Positions 7,586-15,622 are shown, counted from the first letter of the stretch. The stretch: 19,724 nucleotides of DNA from Deltaproteobacteria bacterium (GCA_003647035.1 QMMB01000004.1:1-19724), one strand, 5' to 3'. Notes: a model not told the origin generated them from the letters alone. Made by a program: numbers and translations.

Positions 7586-8841
7586 GTGCCTCGCCGACTC
7601 TGTGGACCTTGCGGAAGCACGACACGGATCGTGGTGCCCTGGCCGGTAGCTGACTCGATGGTGAGGTGGCCGCCCAACGAGTCTACGAGTGTCCGCGCCA
7701 GGAACAACCCCAGACCCATCCGGTCGCCGGCGTTCTTGGTCGTGAAAAACGGCTCGGTGGCGCGCTGCACCGCGTCGGCGTCCATGCCGCCCCCTTCATC
7801 GATGAAGCGAAGCTCGACCGCCCGACCAAACCCGCGCACTTCGAGTGCCACACGCTCTGTCTCGCAGGCGTCGAACCCGTTTCGTGTGATGTTCTCGACC
7901 ATCTGCACCAGCGCGTCATGGGGCGCCTCGATACTGGCGACGTCGGTCGTGGTCACCCAATGCTCCCCTTGGTCGGGGGTCAAGCGGGTGCGCACGTCGG
8001 CAAACAGGTCTTCGACTGGGATCGAGCGCAGCGTCTCGCCCACGTGCTCCCCTCCGGCAGCGGCCATTCGAGCGAGCACTACGCGACACCGCTCCAGTTC
8101 CTCGTGAATCAACTCCGCATCTTCGACGAGCCCCTCGCCCCCTCGGAGCTTCCGCGCTTGGCGCTCAATCTCTTTGGCGGCGACGGCGATCGTACCGAGC
8201 GGCGTCCCGAGCTCATGCGCCGCCCCGGCAGCCAAGGTCGCGATTGAAGCAAGCTTTCCCCAACGGTGGCTGCGTTCCTCGGCCTCGGCGAGCGCCCGTT
8301 CACGGCGTCGCAGCTCCAACGACAACTGGCTGACGAAAAAAGTGATCAGCGCCACCGCCAAGACCAGCGCGATGAACATCCCGTATAGGTGAGCTTGAAA
8401 GCCGCCACCTTGACCCGCATGGCCGAGATGTTCGCTTGGGGCGTGGATGACGAAGAGAGCGGCAAACGAGATGATCGAAAGTCCCGCGATCGTCCAAGTC
8501 CACCTGGGCGTCAACATGACGGCCGACATCGCGATGTACACGACGTAGATGATGCTGAACGGGTTGGTCGGCCCGCCCGACAAGTACAACATGCCGGTCA
8601 GGAGCACGACGTCGAGCAGGAAGAACGCACCAAGGTGGCCGGCACGGCCCTTGCGGGATACCAGCCAGACGTTCGACAGGGCACCGATGGCAACGAGCGA
8701 CCAGATGGGAGCGAAGGGCAGCTCGACCCCCAAGATCTGGGTCGCGACGAGGACCGTCCCCGCCTCGGTTCCGAGCGCCCCCCAACGCATGCGGGCCAGC
8801 CATTGCGCGCCGCTCGCCGTCGCTCGTTCGCCCGGGCTCAC
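7582..8841 (-). CDS. regB: RegB/PrrB-type redox sensor histidine kinase
   Basis: 419 residues. Several membrane helices lie within about 20-175, with the heptapeptide GGPTNPF (89-95) matching GGxxNPF, the quinone-interaction motif of RegB. The cytoplasmic part has the H-box AAHELGTPLGTI (H209), RCR with C252, ENITRNGFDAC (N-box), DEGGGMD, TEPFFTTK and GMGLGLFLA. RegB is known to be controlled by a Cys flanked by basic residues downstream of the H-box; C252 in ERCR fits. I start at GTG 8841, which overlaps the dnaK stop as GTGA; the frame stays open to 9045, but that stretch is antisense-free dnaK coding DNA read out of frame and Arg-rich. ATG 8790 is another possible start. It is coupled to regA by an ATGA overlap. 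Confidence 0.88.
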   Translation of the reverse strand: MSPGERATASGAQWLARMRWGALGTEAGTVLVATQILGVELPFAPIWSLVAIGALSNVWLVSRKGRAGHLGAFFLLDVVLLTGMLYLSGGPTNPFSIIYVVYIAMSAVMLTPRWTWTIAGLSIISFAALFVIHAPSEHLGHAGQGGGFQAHLYGMFIALVLAVALITFFVSQLSLELRRRERALAEAEERSHRWGKLASIATLAAGAAHELGTPLGTIAVAAKEIERQARKLRGGEGLVEDAELIHEELERCRVVLARMAAAGGEHVGETLRSIPVEDLFADVRTRLTPDQGEHWVTTTDVASIEAPHDALVQMVENITRNGFDACETERVALEVRGFGRAVELRFIDEGGGMDADAVQRATEPFFTTKNAGDRMGLGLFLARTLVDSLGGHLTIESATGQGTTIRVVLPQGPQSRRGT

Positions 8842-10685
8842 GACTCGGACTGAGCTTCGCCCTCGGCAGGCGCGTCGAGGTCGACGCTGCCGTACATCGC
8901 CTCGGCGATCTTGTAGGCGCTGAGCTCGAGTGTCTCGAGCGCGTCCTTGATGGCGATGGCGTCGCCTTCGTCGACGCAGACGTGCAACGATTTGATGTCT
9001 GCTTCGGCCTCCGCGACGACGTCTTCGGGAACCATCTCGCGGCACTCGGCGACCGCGCGCTCACTCGTGTACAATAGTGCTTCGGCCGCATTGCGGAGCT
9101 CCGCCAGCTCGCGGCGCTTTTGGTCGGTCGTTTTGTAGGCATCGGCCTCGCCGATGATGCGCTCGATGTCGTCTTCAGTGAGCCCGCTCGATGCGACGAC
9201 GAGGATGTTCTGTTCCCGGTTCGTGCCCAAATCTTTCGCGCTTACGTTTACGACGCCGTCCGCGTCGATGTCGAACGTGACCTCGATCTCCGGGACGCCT
9301 CGCGGCGCTGGAAGGATCGGCGCGAGCTCGAACTTGGCCAACGATTTGTTGTCCTCCGCCATGTCGCGCTCACCTTGCAGCACGTGAATCGGAACGAAGC
9401 TTTGGTTGTCGACGCTCGTCGTGAAGATCTCTTTGGCGCGGGTGGGCACCGTCGTGTTGCGTTGAATCAGCTTGTGAAAAACGCCACCGCCGGTTTCGAC
9501 GCCGAGGCTCAGGGGCGTGACGTCGAGAAGAAGAACCTCTTCGACTTCACCGAGCAGCGCGGCGCCCTGGAGCGCGGCGCCCATCGCGACGACCTCATCA
9601 GGGTTGACGCCTTTGTAGGGTTCCTTGCCGAAGAAGTCCGCGACTTTGGACTGCACCATGGGCATACGGCTCTGGCCGCCGACGAGTAGGATTTCGTCGA
9701 TGTCTTCCCTTTTGACCCCAGCGTCCTCCAGCGCTTGCTGACAGGGGCCGAGAGTCTGGTCGATGATCGCCGAGACCAGGATCTCGAGCTCGCTGCGCTT
9801 GAGCCTGGTTTCGAGATGCTTTGGGCCGGAGTCATCCGACGCGATGAACGGCAGGTTGATCTCCGTCTCGAGCGACGAAGACAGCTCGTGCTTGGCCTTC
9901 TCGGCTTGCTCCTTGAGGCGCTGAAGCGCGACGCGGTCCTCGCGCAAGTCGATGCCGTTGCTCTCTTCGAAGCGACGCGCCAATTCTTCGACCAGCGCGT
10001 TGTCCAGGTCTTCACCCCCGAGATGTGTATCACCTGCCGTTGCCTTCACACTGAAGACGCCATTGGCGATTTCCAAGATCGAGATATCGAACGTGCCACC
10101 GCCAAGGTCATACACGGCAACCCGTTTGCCCTCTTTCTCTTCGAAGCCGTATGCGAGCGCGGCTGCGGTAGGCTCGTTGATGATGCGGCGGACTTCGAGG
10201 CCTGCGATCTTTCCTGCGGCTATCGTCGCGGAGCGCTGGGCGTCGTTGAAGTAGGCGGGCACCGTCACGATCGCCTCGACGATGTCGTCGCCAAGGAAGG
10301 ACTCCGCCACCTCCCTCATCTTCTCGAGGATCATCGCCGAGATTTCGGGTGGCGAGTACTGGTGCTCCTCGATTTGGATCCAGGCGTCTCCACATTCGCT
10401 TTCGACGACTCGGTAGGGCACCGCGCGCATGTGCTTCTGCGCCGGCTCCGCGTCGAATGCCAGACCCATCAGGCGCTTGATCGCAAAGACGGTGCTCTCC
10501 GGATGAGTGACACCTTGCCGTTTCGCCACGCTACCCACGCGACGCTCGCCGTCCTTGGAGAACGACACGACCGAGGGTGTGGTGCGGCTGCCCTCCGCGT
10601 TCGGGATCACCTGTGGCTGCCCGTTGTCGACAAACGCGACACAAGAGTTGGTCGTACCCAGATCGATCCCGATGATCTTCCCCAT
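8838..10685 (-). CDS. dnaK: molecular chaperone DnaK (Hsp70)
   Basis: ATP-dependent chaperone of 615 residues that binds exposed hydrophobic peptides, working with DnaJ and GrpE in the cytoplasm. The actin-like ATPase domain begins MGKIIGIDLGTTNSCVAF and has AVYDLGGGTFDISIL and LLVGGQSRMP. The substrate domain carries LLLDVTPLSLGVETGGGV, and the helical lid follows to a short acidic tail (AEGEAQSES). It is somewhat shorter than the 638-residue E. coli protein because the disordered tail is reduced and the EEVxDK end is missing. The start at 10685 is set by the invariant MGKIIGIDLG; upstream residues to 10799 do not belong. grpE lies 58 bp upstream. The stop overlaps the GTG of the RegB-like kinase, which is an unusual partner: dnaJ is the usual next gene and is not in the window. 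Confidence 0.98.
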   Translation of the reverse strand: MGKIIGIDLGTTNSCVAFVDNGQPQVIPNAEGSRTTPSVVSFSKDGERRVGSVAKRQGVTHPESTVFAIKRLMGLAFDAEPAQKHMRAVPYRVVESECGDAWIQIEEHQYSPPEISAMILEKMREVAESFLGDDIVEAIVTVPAYFNDAQRSATIAAGKIAGLEVRRIINEPTAAALAYGFEEKEGKRVAVYDLGGGTFDISILEIANGVFSVKATAGDTHLGGEDLDNALVEELARRFEESNGIDLREDRVALQRLKEQAEKAKHELSSSLETEINLPFIASDDSGPKHLETRLKRSELEILVSAIIDQTLGPCQQALEDAGVKREDIDEILLVGGQSRMPMVQSKVADFFGKEPYKGVNPDEVVAMGAALQGAALLGEVEEVLLLDVTPLSLGVETGGGVFHKLIQRNTTVPTRAKEIFTTSVDNQSFVPIHVLQGERDMAEDNKSLAKFELAPILPAPRGVPEIEVTFDIDADGVVNVSAKDLGTNREQNILVVASSGLTEDDIERIIGEADAYKTTDQKRRELAELRNAAEALLYTSERAVAECREMVPEDVVAEAEADIKSLHVCVDEGDAIAIKDALETLELSAYKIAEAMYGSVDLDAPAEGEAQSES

Positions 10686-10703
10686 CTTGCCTGCCTGCGC
10701 TTC

Positions 10704-10709
10704 TTTATA
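10704..10709 (-). promoter_or_regulatory. possible internal -10 element ahead of dnaK
   Basis: The 58-bp gap between grpE and dnaK holds, on the minus strand, TATAAA at 10709-10704, just after a small ACCCC...GGGGT hairpin (about 10724-10709). A matching -35 is poor (ATGCGA at 17 bp, three of six). This could be a secondary promoter for dnaK-regB-regA or chance. AGGCAGG ahead of the ATG is a plausible ribosome binding site. Confidence 0.3.
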
Positions 10710-10743
10710 CCCCGAGGTGGGGGTTGTCGCATCTAAGGGGCGA

Positions 10744-11373
10744 CTATTCGCTCTCGGCTTCGCCGCCGTCGCGGCCGGCTGACTCGCCGCCCTGATCACC
10801 TGTGCCGGTCGGCGGCTTCGCCACCACGACCATTGCCGGCCTCAACAGGCGCTCTCCGAGGTAGTAGCCGGGCACGATCTCCGCGACGATCGTGCCCGGC
10901 GCGTGCTCGTCGGTTTCTTGCTGCTGCATGGCGTCATGGCAGGTCGGATCGAACAGACGACCGACAGTTGTAACGCGTTTCAGACCCAATCGCTCGGCGA
11001 TGTCCTCGAAGCCTCGGAGCACCATGTGGACGCCGTCCGTGACGGCCGATACCTCAGTTGCGTCGGTCATGGCGACCGCCGCGCGCTCGAGGTTGTCCAC
11101 GATCGGCAGAACCTCCCGGAGGGTGTCCTCGACGGTACGCCGGCGAACCTCTTCGATCTCTTTGCGCGATCGTTTCCGGAAATTATCAAAGTCGGCCGCG
11201 ATACGCAGGAGCTGGTCGCGCATCCGATCGCGCTCGGTACGCGCCTTCTCGAGGTCGCTGGGCTCCGCCTCCGCCTCTTCCCCGGAGTCCTCCTCCGGGA
11301 AGATGACCTCTTCGTCTTCGTTCTCGCCGCTGGCCCGTTCGTCCTTCGGCTTTTCCCCCGCGTGTTCGCTCAT
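10744..11373 (-). CDS. grpE: nucleotide exchange factor GrpE
   Basis: Homodimeric exchange factor that releases ADP from DnaK. The 209 residues consist of an acidic disordered head (about 1-40, rich in Glu and Asp), a long helix containing LLRIAADFDNFRKRSRKE, the four-helix core (VLPIVDNLERA, GVHMVLRGFEDIAERLGL) and the C-terminal beta domain with FDPTCHDAMQQ, ending GTIVAEIVPGYYLGERLLRPAMVVVAK. A Gly/Glu-rich tail follows. All family blocks are in order and the length is normal. It lies 29 bp after hrcA and 58 bp before dnaK, the standard hrcA-grpE-dnaK order. Ribosome binding is not obvious before the ATG, so coupling with hrcA is possible. Confidence 0.96.
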   Translation of the reverse strand: MSEHAGEKPKDERASGENEDEEVIFPEEDSGEEAEAEPSDLEKARTERDRMRDQLLRIAADFDNFRKRSRKEIEEVRRRTVEDTLREVLPIVDNLERAAVAMTDATEVSAVTDGVHMVLRGFEDIAERLGLKRVTTVGRLFDPTCHDAMQQQETDEHAPGTIVAEIVPGYYLGERLLRPAMVVVAKPPTGTGDQGGESAGRDGGEAESE

Positions 11374-11402
11374 GCTCTGTATCCGTCTTGTTCTGGCTTC
11401 TC

Positions 11403-12455
11403 TTAGGAGCCCTTGGACGCGCCAGGAAGTCGACCGTCCAGGATGTCGCTTAGCACATCGGCTGCGAACCCCACCAAAGGTATGTACTTTCTGTAGTCCA
11501 TGCGCGTCGGACCCACGATTCCGAACGAGCCCACGCTGGTGCCGTCCCGGCGGTATGGACTCGAAATAACGCTGATATCACCCACCCCGTCGAGCGCCGT
11601 CTCGGAGCCGATGAAGACCTGGACCCCATCGGCGAGCAGGGTTTGCTCGAGGAGCTCCAGAAGCTTCTGTTTCTCTTCGAAGGCGTTGAGATAGCCTCGG
11701 ATCTTCTCGGCATCCCCGAATTCCGGGCGGTCGAAGAGCGTGCCCTGCCCTTCGATGACGACCCGGGCCCGTTCGACGTGGCCTTCGACCGTAGCCTGCA
11801 CCATTCGCTGCGCCTGCTCGCGCAGGACCTGGTACTGGCCCCGCTCTGTGGCGATACGAACCGCGAGCACGTCGCGGACGGATCGAAGTGTTCGGCCGCC
11901 AACCAGATCGGCCAGGTAGTTGTTCACCCGCTCGAGGATGTGGCCGTCCACGTCGAGCTCCGTCACGACGACCCTGTTCTCGACTCCGCCCGAGCGTGCG
12001 ACCAGAACTGCCAGTGTCCGCCCGCTGGAGAGTCGCATGAACCGAAGCTGATCGAGGATGGCCTCGGCAACCGGCGGCCGGGCGATGATGGTCGCGGTGC
12101 CGGTGAGGCGGCTCAGCAGCTGGCCGGTTTCCCGAACGGCGTCAGCGCCAGGCTCCAGATCTTGCAGACGCTGAATCAGTGCCGTCCGGTGAGCATTTGA
12201 AATGTCGCCCCCCGAGGCCATGGCGTCGACGAAGCATCGGAAGCCAGCGTCGGTGGGAACCCGGCCCGCGCTCGTGTGCGGCTGGCGCAACAGCTCCGAG
12301 TCTTCGAGCTCGACGAGCACACTTCGAACGGTCGCGGGCGACAGCTTGATCGCGTAGCGCTTGGCAATGCGCCGCGAGCTCACAGCCTGCCCCGAGGCGA
12401 TGTACTCGGTCACGACTGCGAACAGGATCCGCCGATGGCGTTCGTCCAATGTCAC
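11403..12455 (-). CDS. hrcA: heat-inducible transcription repressor HrcA
   Basis: Repressor of class I heat-shock genes, which normally binds the CIRCE operator and depends on GroEL for activity. About 350 residues: an N-terminal winged helix (LDERHRRILFAVVTEYIASGQAVSSRRIAKRY, then LSPATVRSVLVELED and QPHTSAGRVPTDAGFR), followed by the GAF-like dimerisation domain and a C-terminal VISSPYRRDGTSVGSFGIVGPTRMDY, the HrcA signature. Two GTG codons compete for the start. GTG 12461 touches the GAGAAGG ribosome binding site, whereas GTG 12455 sits five bases after it, so I use 12455; the difference is two residues. It heads a long minus-strand gene run. I found no CIRCE inverted repeat (TTAGCACTC-N9-GAGTGCTAA) in the 96-102 bp upstream. 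Confidence 0.96.
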   Translation of the reverse strand: MTLDERHRRILFAVVTEYIASGQAVSSRRIAKRYAIKLSPATVRSVLVELEDSELLRQPHTSAGRVPTDAGFRCFVDAMASGGDISNAHRTALIQRLQDLEPGADAVRETGQLLSRLTGTATIIARPPVAEAILDQLRFMRLSSGRTLAVLVARSGGVENRVVVTELDVDGHILERVNNYLADLVGGRTLRSVRDVLAVRIATERGQYQVLREQAQRMVQATVEGHVERARVVIEGQGTLFDRPEFGDAEKIRGYLNAFEEKQKLLELLEQTLLADGVQVFIGSETALDGVGDISVISSPYRRDGTSVGSFGIVGPTRMDYRKYIPLVGFAADVLSDILDGRLPGASKGS

Positions 12456-12470
12456 CGTCACCTTCTCGAG

Positions 12471-12498
12471 AAAGTAGAAGCTTGGGCGGCCGTGTCAA
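12471..12498 (-). promoter_or_regulatory. candidate promoter upstream of hrcA
   Basis: On the minus strand a perfect TTGACA (12498-12493) is followed after 16 bp by TACTTT (12476-12471). The -35 is ideal, the -10 weak. Transcription would start only about 8-10 bases before the GTG, giving a very short leader that clips the GAGAAGG site, so the true -10 may lie elsewhere. Tentative. Confidence 0.3.
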
Positions 12499-12557
12499 GC
12501 CCGCGAAAGCGTCCGGAAAATTGCGCTCGGACCCCAGGTTGCGGCAGGCTCGACCTC

Positions 12558-12842
12558 GTGAGACCCAGCGCCGCCCTTCTGCCGTTCTCCTTGATGGTGA
12601 TGGCGATCATGACGGTTCCGACCTTGGTTCTCGACGAGCAGGGCCTACCCCGCTACCGCCACCTCCGGGGGGAGCTCCGGGAGCTTCGCGACTCCAACGA
12701 AGAACTGGTTCGCGAGATTGCCACCCTCAAAGGCGAGATCGATGCCCTGCGGAGCGATCCGGCCTACGTCGAGCGTATCGCCCGTGACGAGCTCGGCATG
12801 GTCCGGGCCGAGGAGTTCGTCTTCCAGTTCCCGCCTCGGTAG
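12558..12842 (+). CDS. ftsB: FtsB/DivIC-type septum formation initiator
   Basis: A 94-residue bitopic cell-division protein. One membrane helix (ALLPFSLMVMAIMTVPTLVL, about residues 5-24) is followed by a coiled coil (HLRGELRELRDSNEELVREI, about 32-65) and the family ending DPAYVERIARDELGMVRAEE. FtsB joins FtsL and FtsQ in the periplasm to activate septal peptidoglycan synthesis. Length matches E. coli FtsB (103). I start at GTG 12558 because it precedes the whole membrane helix; an ATG at 12594 would cut into the helix. The frame is open far upstream over hrcA antisense, which is not real coding. It is divergent from hrcA and followed 80 bp later by the diguanylate cyclase. Other DivIC-type proteins are hard to exclude. 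Confidence 0.85.
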   Translation: MRPSAALLPFSLMVMAIMTVPTLVLDEQGLPRYRHLRGELRELRDSNEELVREIATLKGEIDALRSDPAYVERIARDELGMVRAEEFVFQFPPR

Positions 12843-12851
12843 CCGAGCGGG

Positions 12852-12883
12852 GTGGGCGGCTTGCCCACATTCGAGCGGTTTTC
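12852..12883 (+). terminator. possible terminator after ftsB
   Basis: A perfect 6-bp stem GTGGGC (12852-12857) / GCCCAC (12863-12868) with a 5-base loop lies 10 bp after the ftsB stop. A TTTT run comes only ten or so bases later, so as a rho-independent terminator it is imperfect. Confidence 0.35.
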
Positions 12884-12898
12884 TTGCTGAACGAATGG

Positions 12899-12918
12899 CA
12901 GCGGGCGTAACACCGCTG
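12899..12918 (+). promoter_or_regulatory. small palindrome just before the diguanylate cyclase start
   Basis: CAGCGG (12899-12904) and CCGCTG (12913-12918) form a 6-bp stem with an 8-base loop that ends four bases before the ATG at 12923. No clear Shine-Dalgarno is visible beside it. It could be an operator or a translational hairpin, or chance in GC-rich DNA. Confidence 0.3.
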
Positions 12919-12922
12919 TCAT

Positions 12923-15010
12923 ATGACGGCCCTCGTCCAGGCAGCGCTCCGCGTCAGGCGCACCGCGCGGTCGGCATGGGGATTGGCCGCCGCGTTCCTG
13001 CTCGCGGCATTCTTGTTGGCCGGCTTCTTTGTTCCCGGCAGTCGGGAGCTCGGCTGGCTGCACCTGTCGTGGGTCGTGGCCTGGATCGCGCTCTTCGGGC
13101 ACCGCACCCACAACGCATATCGGCAAGGCGCCGACCCGAGGTCCGCGTTCGAGTTGGGCGTCCTGCTGCTCGTCGGTGTGCAGGCGCTCGTTCAGTTCCG
13201 TGGCGGCATTGGTAGCGATCTCTATCCGTTGACGTTCGTGGCGGTTGCGCTCGTTGCGTCGTTCGCAGTCGGACTGGCGGGTATCGGTGTCGTAGTCTTC
13301 GCGCTCGCGCTCGGCCTTGCTACAGCGTTTTTCGGCGAACAGATCAGCGACCCGTTGCTGCTCGGCGTGAACGCGCTCTTCATCGTTTGCTTTGGCGCGC
13401 TCAGTCACCTGTTCACGCGCGCGGAGATCGTGCGCGTACGACGCAAGTCGGACCTCGAGCTTGCAGCCCAAAAGGAAAAAGTGAAGGACGATACGCGACT
13501 CTTTCGTTTGGTTGCGCCTTCGTCGGACCGAGTGAGGGACGAGGAGCGCCTATACGAAACCAGCGTTCAAGAAGTTCGCCAAGCACTCTATCACGCGCTG
13601 CAGCTCCTGCATCGGACCTTGGACCTGCATACCTGTGTGCTCCTGATGCCGTCCGACGAGGCCGAGCAACTGTGCATCGCCGAGTTGGTGACGAACAGCG
13701 ATGACGTGGCCGATGGCCCTTTCGCCCTCGGCGCGGGGGCGGTCGGCGCGGCTGTCAGGAGGAAGGTCACCGCCAGTCTGCAGCAGATTCGTCCGGGATA
13801 TGGGGGGATTTGTTACTATCGGGGGCCTGCGTCGGTGCGGTCGTTCATCGCCGTTCCAGTCCTCGAGCGAGGTCATCTACGGGCGGTGCTTTGCGCCGAT
13901 CGCGTCATCGATCGCGCGTTCGGGCCCGAGGAAGAAGAGCTGCTCCGGGATAGCACCTCACACATTCTCCGCGCGTTCGAAAACGAACGCGTCTTCGTTC
14001 AGCTCGAAAGCGCCAAGCGCGAGCAAGAGACGCTCTATCGTGTTTCCCAGGCTCTCAGCACGGCGCTGACGCAGGACGTGGTCATGGAGCTCGGGTTGAC
14101 CGCGGCGAAGGAAATCGCGCCACACGACTTTGCCGCGATCACCGAGTACCAACCGGAAGGGCGGCGGCACGTTGTACGGCGTGCGGCAGGCGAGCGGGCG
14201 CTCGACTTCCAAGGGCTTCGCTTCCGGGACAACGCCTCCCTCACTGCGATGGTGGTCAAGAATCGGCACTACCTCCCGTATCGTGGCGAGTTCGACTCCA
14301 AACAGCAGGTGCTGTTCACCAAGAAGGCAAAACTCAAAGCAATGGAGTCGCTGCTCGTATTGCCGCTGGTGGCGTGCGAAGAGCCGATTGGAACCTTGAT
14401 CGTTGCGGCGAAGGCGTCTGGCGCATTTGGCACCTCAGTGCGTGAGACGCTGCAAGCGCTCGCGAACCAACTCGCCGTCGCGATGGCGAACGCGCGGTCC
14501 GTTCGTCTGCTCGAGGAGTTGGCGACGACGGACGGCCTGACGGGTTGCCTCAATAAGCGGGCGCTCCTCGACCACATGGAGCAGAAGCTGATGGCCGCGC
14601 AGCGATTCGGCCGCAAACTGTCTCTGATTGTGACGGATCTCGACCACTTCAAAGCGGTCAACGACACCTACGGTCACGCTGCGGGCGATCGGGTCCTCAA
14701 GGAGCTCGGTGAGGTGCTCCGGCGCGTCAAGCGAGAGACCGACATCGTAGCCCGCTTTGGCGGAGAAGAGTTTTGCGTGCTCTGCGAAGAGACCGATTTG
14801 CGCGGCGCACAGCTGCTTGCGGAGCGAGTTCGCGAGGAGCTGGAGAAGACCGAGGTGTTGACCGAGCTCGGGCCCTTGAAGGTCACCGCGTCTCTCGGTG
14901 TCGCGACGTTTCCCGATCACGCTTCAACCGCTGCGGACCTGTTCGTGCAAGGCGACAAGGCGCTTTACGAAGCAAAGCACCGCGGTCGCAACCAAGTCTG
15001 CACCGTCTAG
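12923..15010 (+). CDS. membrane GAF-GAF-GGDEF diguanylate cyclase
   Basis: 695 residues. About six membrane helices fill residues 17-165 (AAAFLLAAFLLAGFF, FVAVALVASFAVGLAGIGVVVFALALGLA and others). Two GAF-like sensor regions follow (about 215-355 and 375-525), separated by a charged helix. A C-terminal GGDEF domain (about 530-690) makes cyclic di-GMP from two GTP. The catalytic signature is GGEEF at 613-617, an active variant, and RETD at 604-607 sits exactly five residues before it, so the product-inhibition I-site is kept. TDLDHFKAVNDTYGHAAGD carries the metal-binding Asp, and the end ALYEAKHRGRNQV is standard. No EAL domain is present. What the GAF regions bind is unknown. It follows ftsB by 80 bp and its stop codon lies in the left arm of a long inverted repeat. 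Confidence 0.93.
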   Translation: MTALVQAALRVRRTARSAWGLAAAFLLAAFLLAGFFVPGSRELGWLHLSWVVAWIALFGHRTHNAYRQGADPRSAFELGVLLLVGVQALVQFRGGIGSDLYPLTFVAVALVASFAVGLAGIGVVVFALALGLATAFFGEQISDPLLLGVNALFIVCFGALSHLFTRAEIVRVRRKSDLELAAQKEKVKDDTRLFRLVAPSSDRVRDEERLYETSVQEVRQALYHALQLLHRTLDLHTCVLLMPSDEAEQLCIAELVTNSDDVADGPFALGAGAVGAAVRRKVTASLQQIRPGYGGICYYRGPASVRSFIAVPVLERGHLRAVLCADRVIDRAFGPEEEELLRDSTSHILRAFENERVFVQLESAKREQETLYRVSQALSTALTQDVVMELGLTAAKEIAPHDFAAITEYQPEGRRHVVRRAAGERALDFQGLRFRDNASLTAMVVKNRHYLPYRGEFDSKQQVLFTKKAKLKAMESLLVLPLVACEEPIGTLIVAAKASGAFGTSVRETLQALANQLAVAMANARSVRLLEELATTDGLTGCLNKRALLDHMEQKLMAAQRFGRKLSLIVTDLDHFKAVNDTYGHAAGDRVLKELGEVLRRVKRETDIVARFGGEEFCVLCEETDLRGAQLLAERVREELEKTEVLTELGPLKVTASLGVATFPDHASTAADLFVQGDKALYEAKHRGRNQVCTV

Positions 15011-15133
15011 AGTACGGATCTTTTCGCTTGTGCTCGGCTTACCTCCTCGTTCGCTCCCTGCGAGGCACGGACGTACCTCTCAGTCGCTCTCTGTGGGGGC
15101 GCTCGAGCACAAGCGAAAATCTCCGCACTCTAG
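15007..15133. repeat. long imperfect inverted repeat filling a convergent gap
   Basis: The left arm 15007-15036 and right arm 15104-15133 are reverse complements over 27 of 30 positions (mismatches at the 8th, 13th and 14th bases), enclosing 67 bases. The loop itself contains CCTCG (15045-15049) / CGAGG (15061-15065). The left arm includes the TAG stop of the diguanylate cyclase and the right arm ends three bases before the sixA stop at 15137, so the element occupies the whole intergenic space. It may act as a bidirectional terminator, though there is no terminal T-run, or be a member of a dispersed palindromic family. Confidence 0.75.
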
Positions 15134-15136
15134 GTT

Positions 15137-15622
15137 TCAGGGGCTCTTGAGCTCTAGGGTTTGCGGGTCTAGCATCCACTGGAAGTGGCCCTTGCCGCCC
15201 TCGACGCGCAACAAGCAAGCGGCCGACGTTCGGAAAGACGGAAACGTGGCCAGTTGGCAGAGATGGCTCGCAAGCACACCGACCTTCGGCATGTGCGTCA
15301 CCATCACGAGCAAGTCATCGTCGGATGCGTGCTCGAGCGACTCGAGGGCCTGCGCGGTGCTGCCGACTTCGCTCGATAGCGCGGACTGCACCTCGAGGGG
15401 GCCGTGGAAGCCGGGGTGCGTGGACGCCAAGATCTCCGCGGTTTGAACCGCGCGCACCAAGGGGCTCGTGTAAATGCACGAGTATTGCAGGCCGAGGCCC
15501 GCCAAGGCCGCGCCGACCTGGGCCATCGTCTGCCGCCCTGCGTCGGTCAGCCAACGGTCGTGGTCGGTCGGAGCTGAACGCATATCGACCGCCTCTGCAT
15601 GTCGTAGCAACAGAACCCGCAT
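15137..15622 (-). CDS. sixA: SixA-like phosphohistidine phosphatase (histidine phosphatase family)
   Basis: 161 residues beginning MRVLLLRHAEAVD, with the phospho-acceptor His8 in the RHA form of the RHG motif. YTSPLVRAVQTAEIL supplies the second Arg, and MVTHMPKVG the second catalytic His. Size and lack of extra domains match SixA, which removes phosphate from histidine on HPt or PTS proteins; the broader family includes many other phosphatases, so the substrate is inferred. The frame is open upstream to 15721 inside the permease gene, but MRVLLLRHAE is the family start. It lies 22 bp downstream of the permease, probably in one operon. No good Shine-Dalgarno precedes the ATG. Confidence 0.88.
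   Translation of the reverse strand: MRVLLLRHAEAVDMRSAPTDHDRWLTDAGRQTMAQVGAALAGLGLQYSCIYTSPLVRAVQTAEILASTHPGFHGPLEVQSALSSEVGSTAQALESLEHASDDDLLVMVTHMPKVGVLASHLCQLATFPSFRTSAACLLRVEGGKGHFQWMLDPQTLELKSP

Noticed and set aside
8842..9045. N-terminal extension of the RegB-like kinase frame into dnaK
   Set aside because: The added 68 residues are Arg-rich and arise from dnaK coding DNA read in another frame. The GTG at 8841 overlapping the dnaK stop gives a normal RegB N-terminus.
9735..10736. 333-codon plus-strand open frame opposite dnaK
   Set aside because: Shadow of dnaK in GC-rich DNA; no recognisable domain.
12276..12557. Long upstream extension of the ftsB frame
   Set aside because: It is antisense to hrcA and has no family resemblance; the membrane helix begins right after GTG 12558.
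12462..12557. CIRCE operator search before hrcA
   Set aside because: No TTAGCACTC/GAGTGCTAA arms or close variant seen on either strand.
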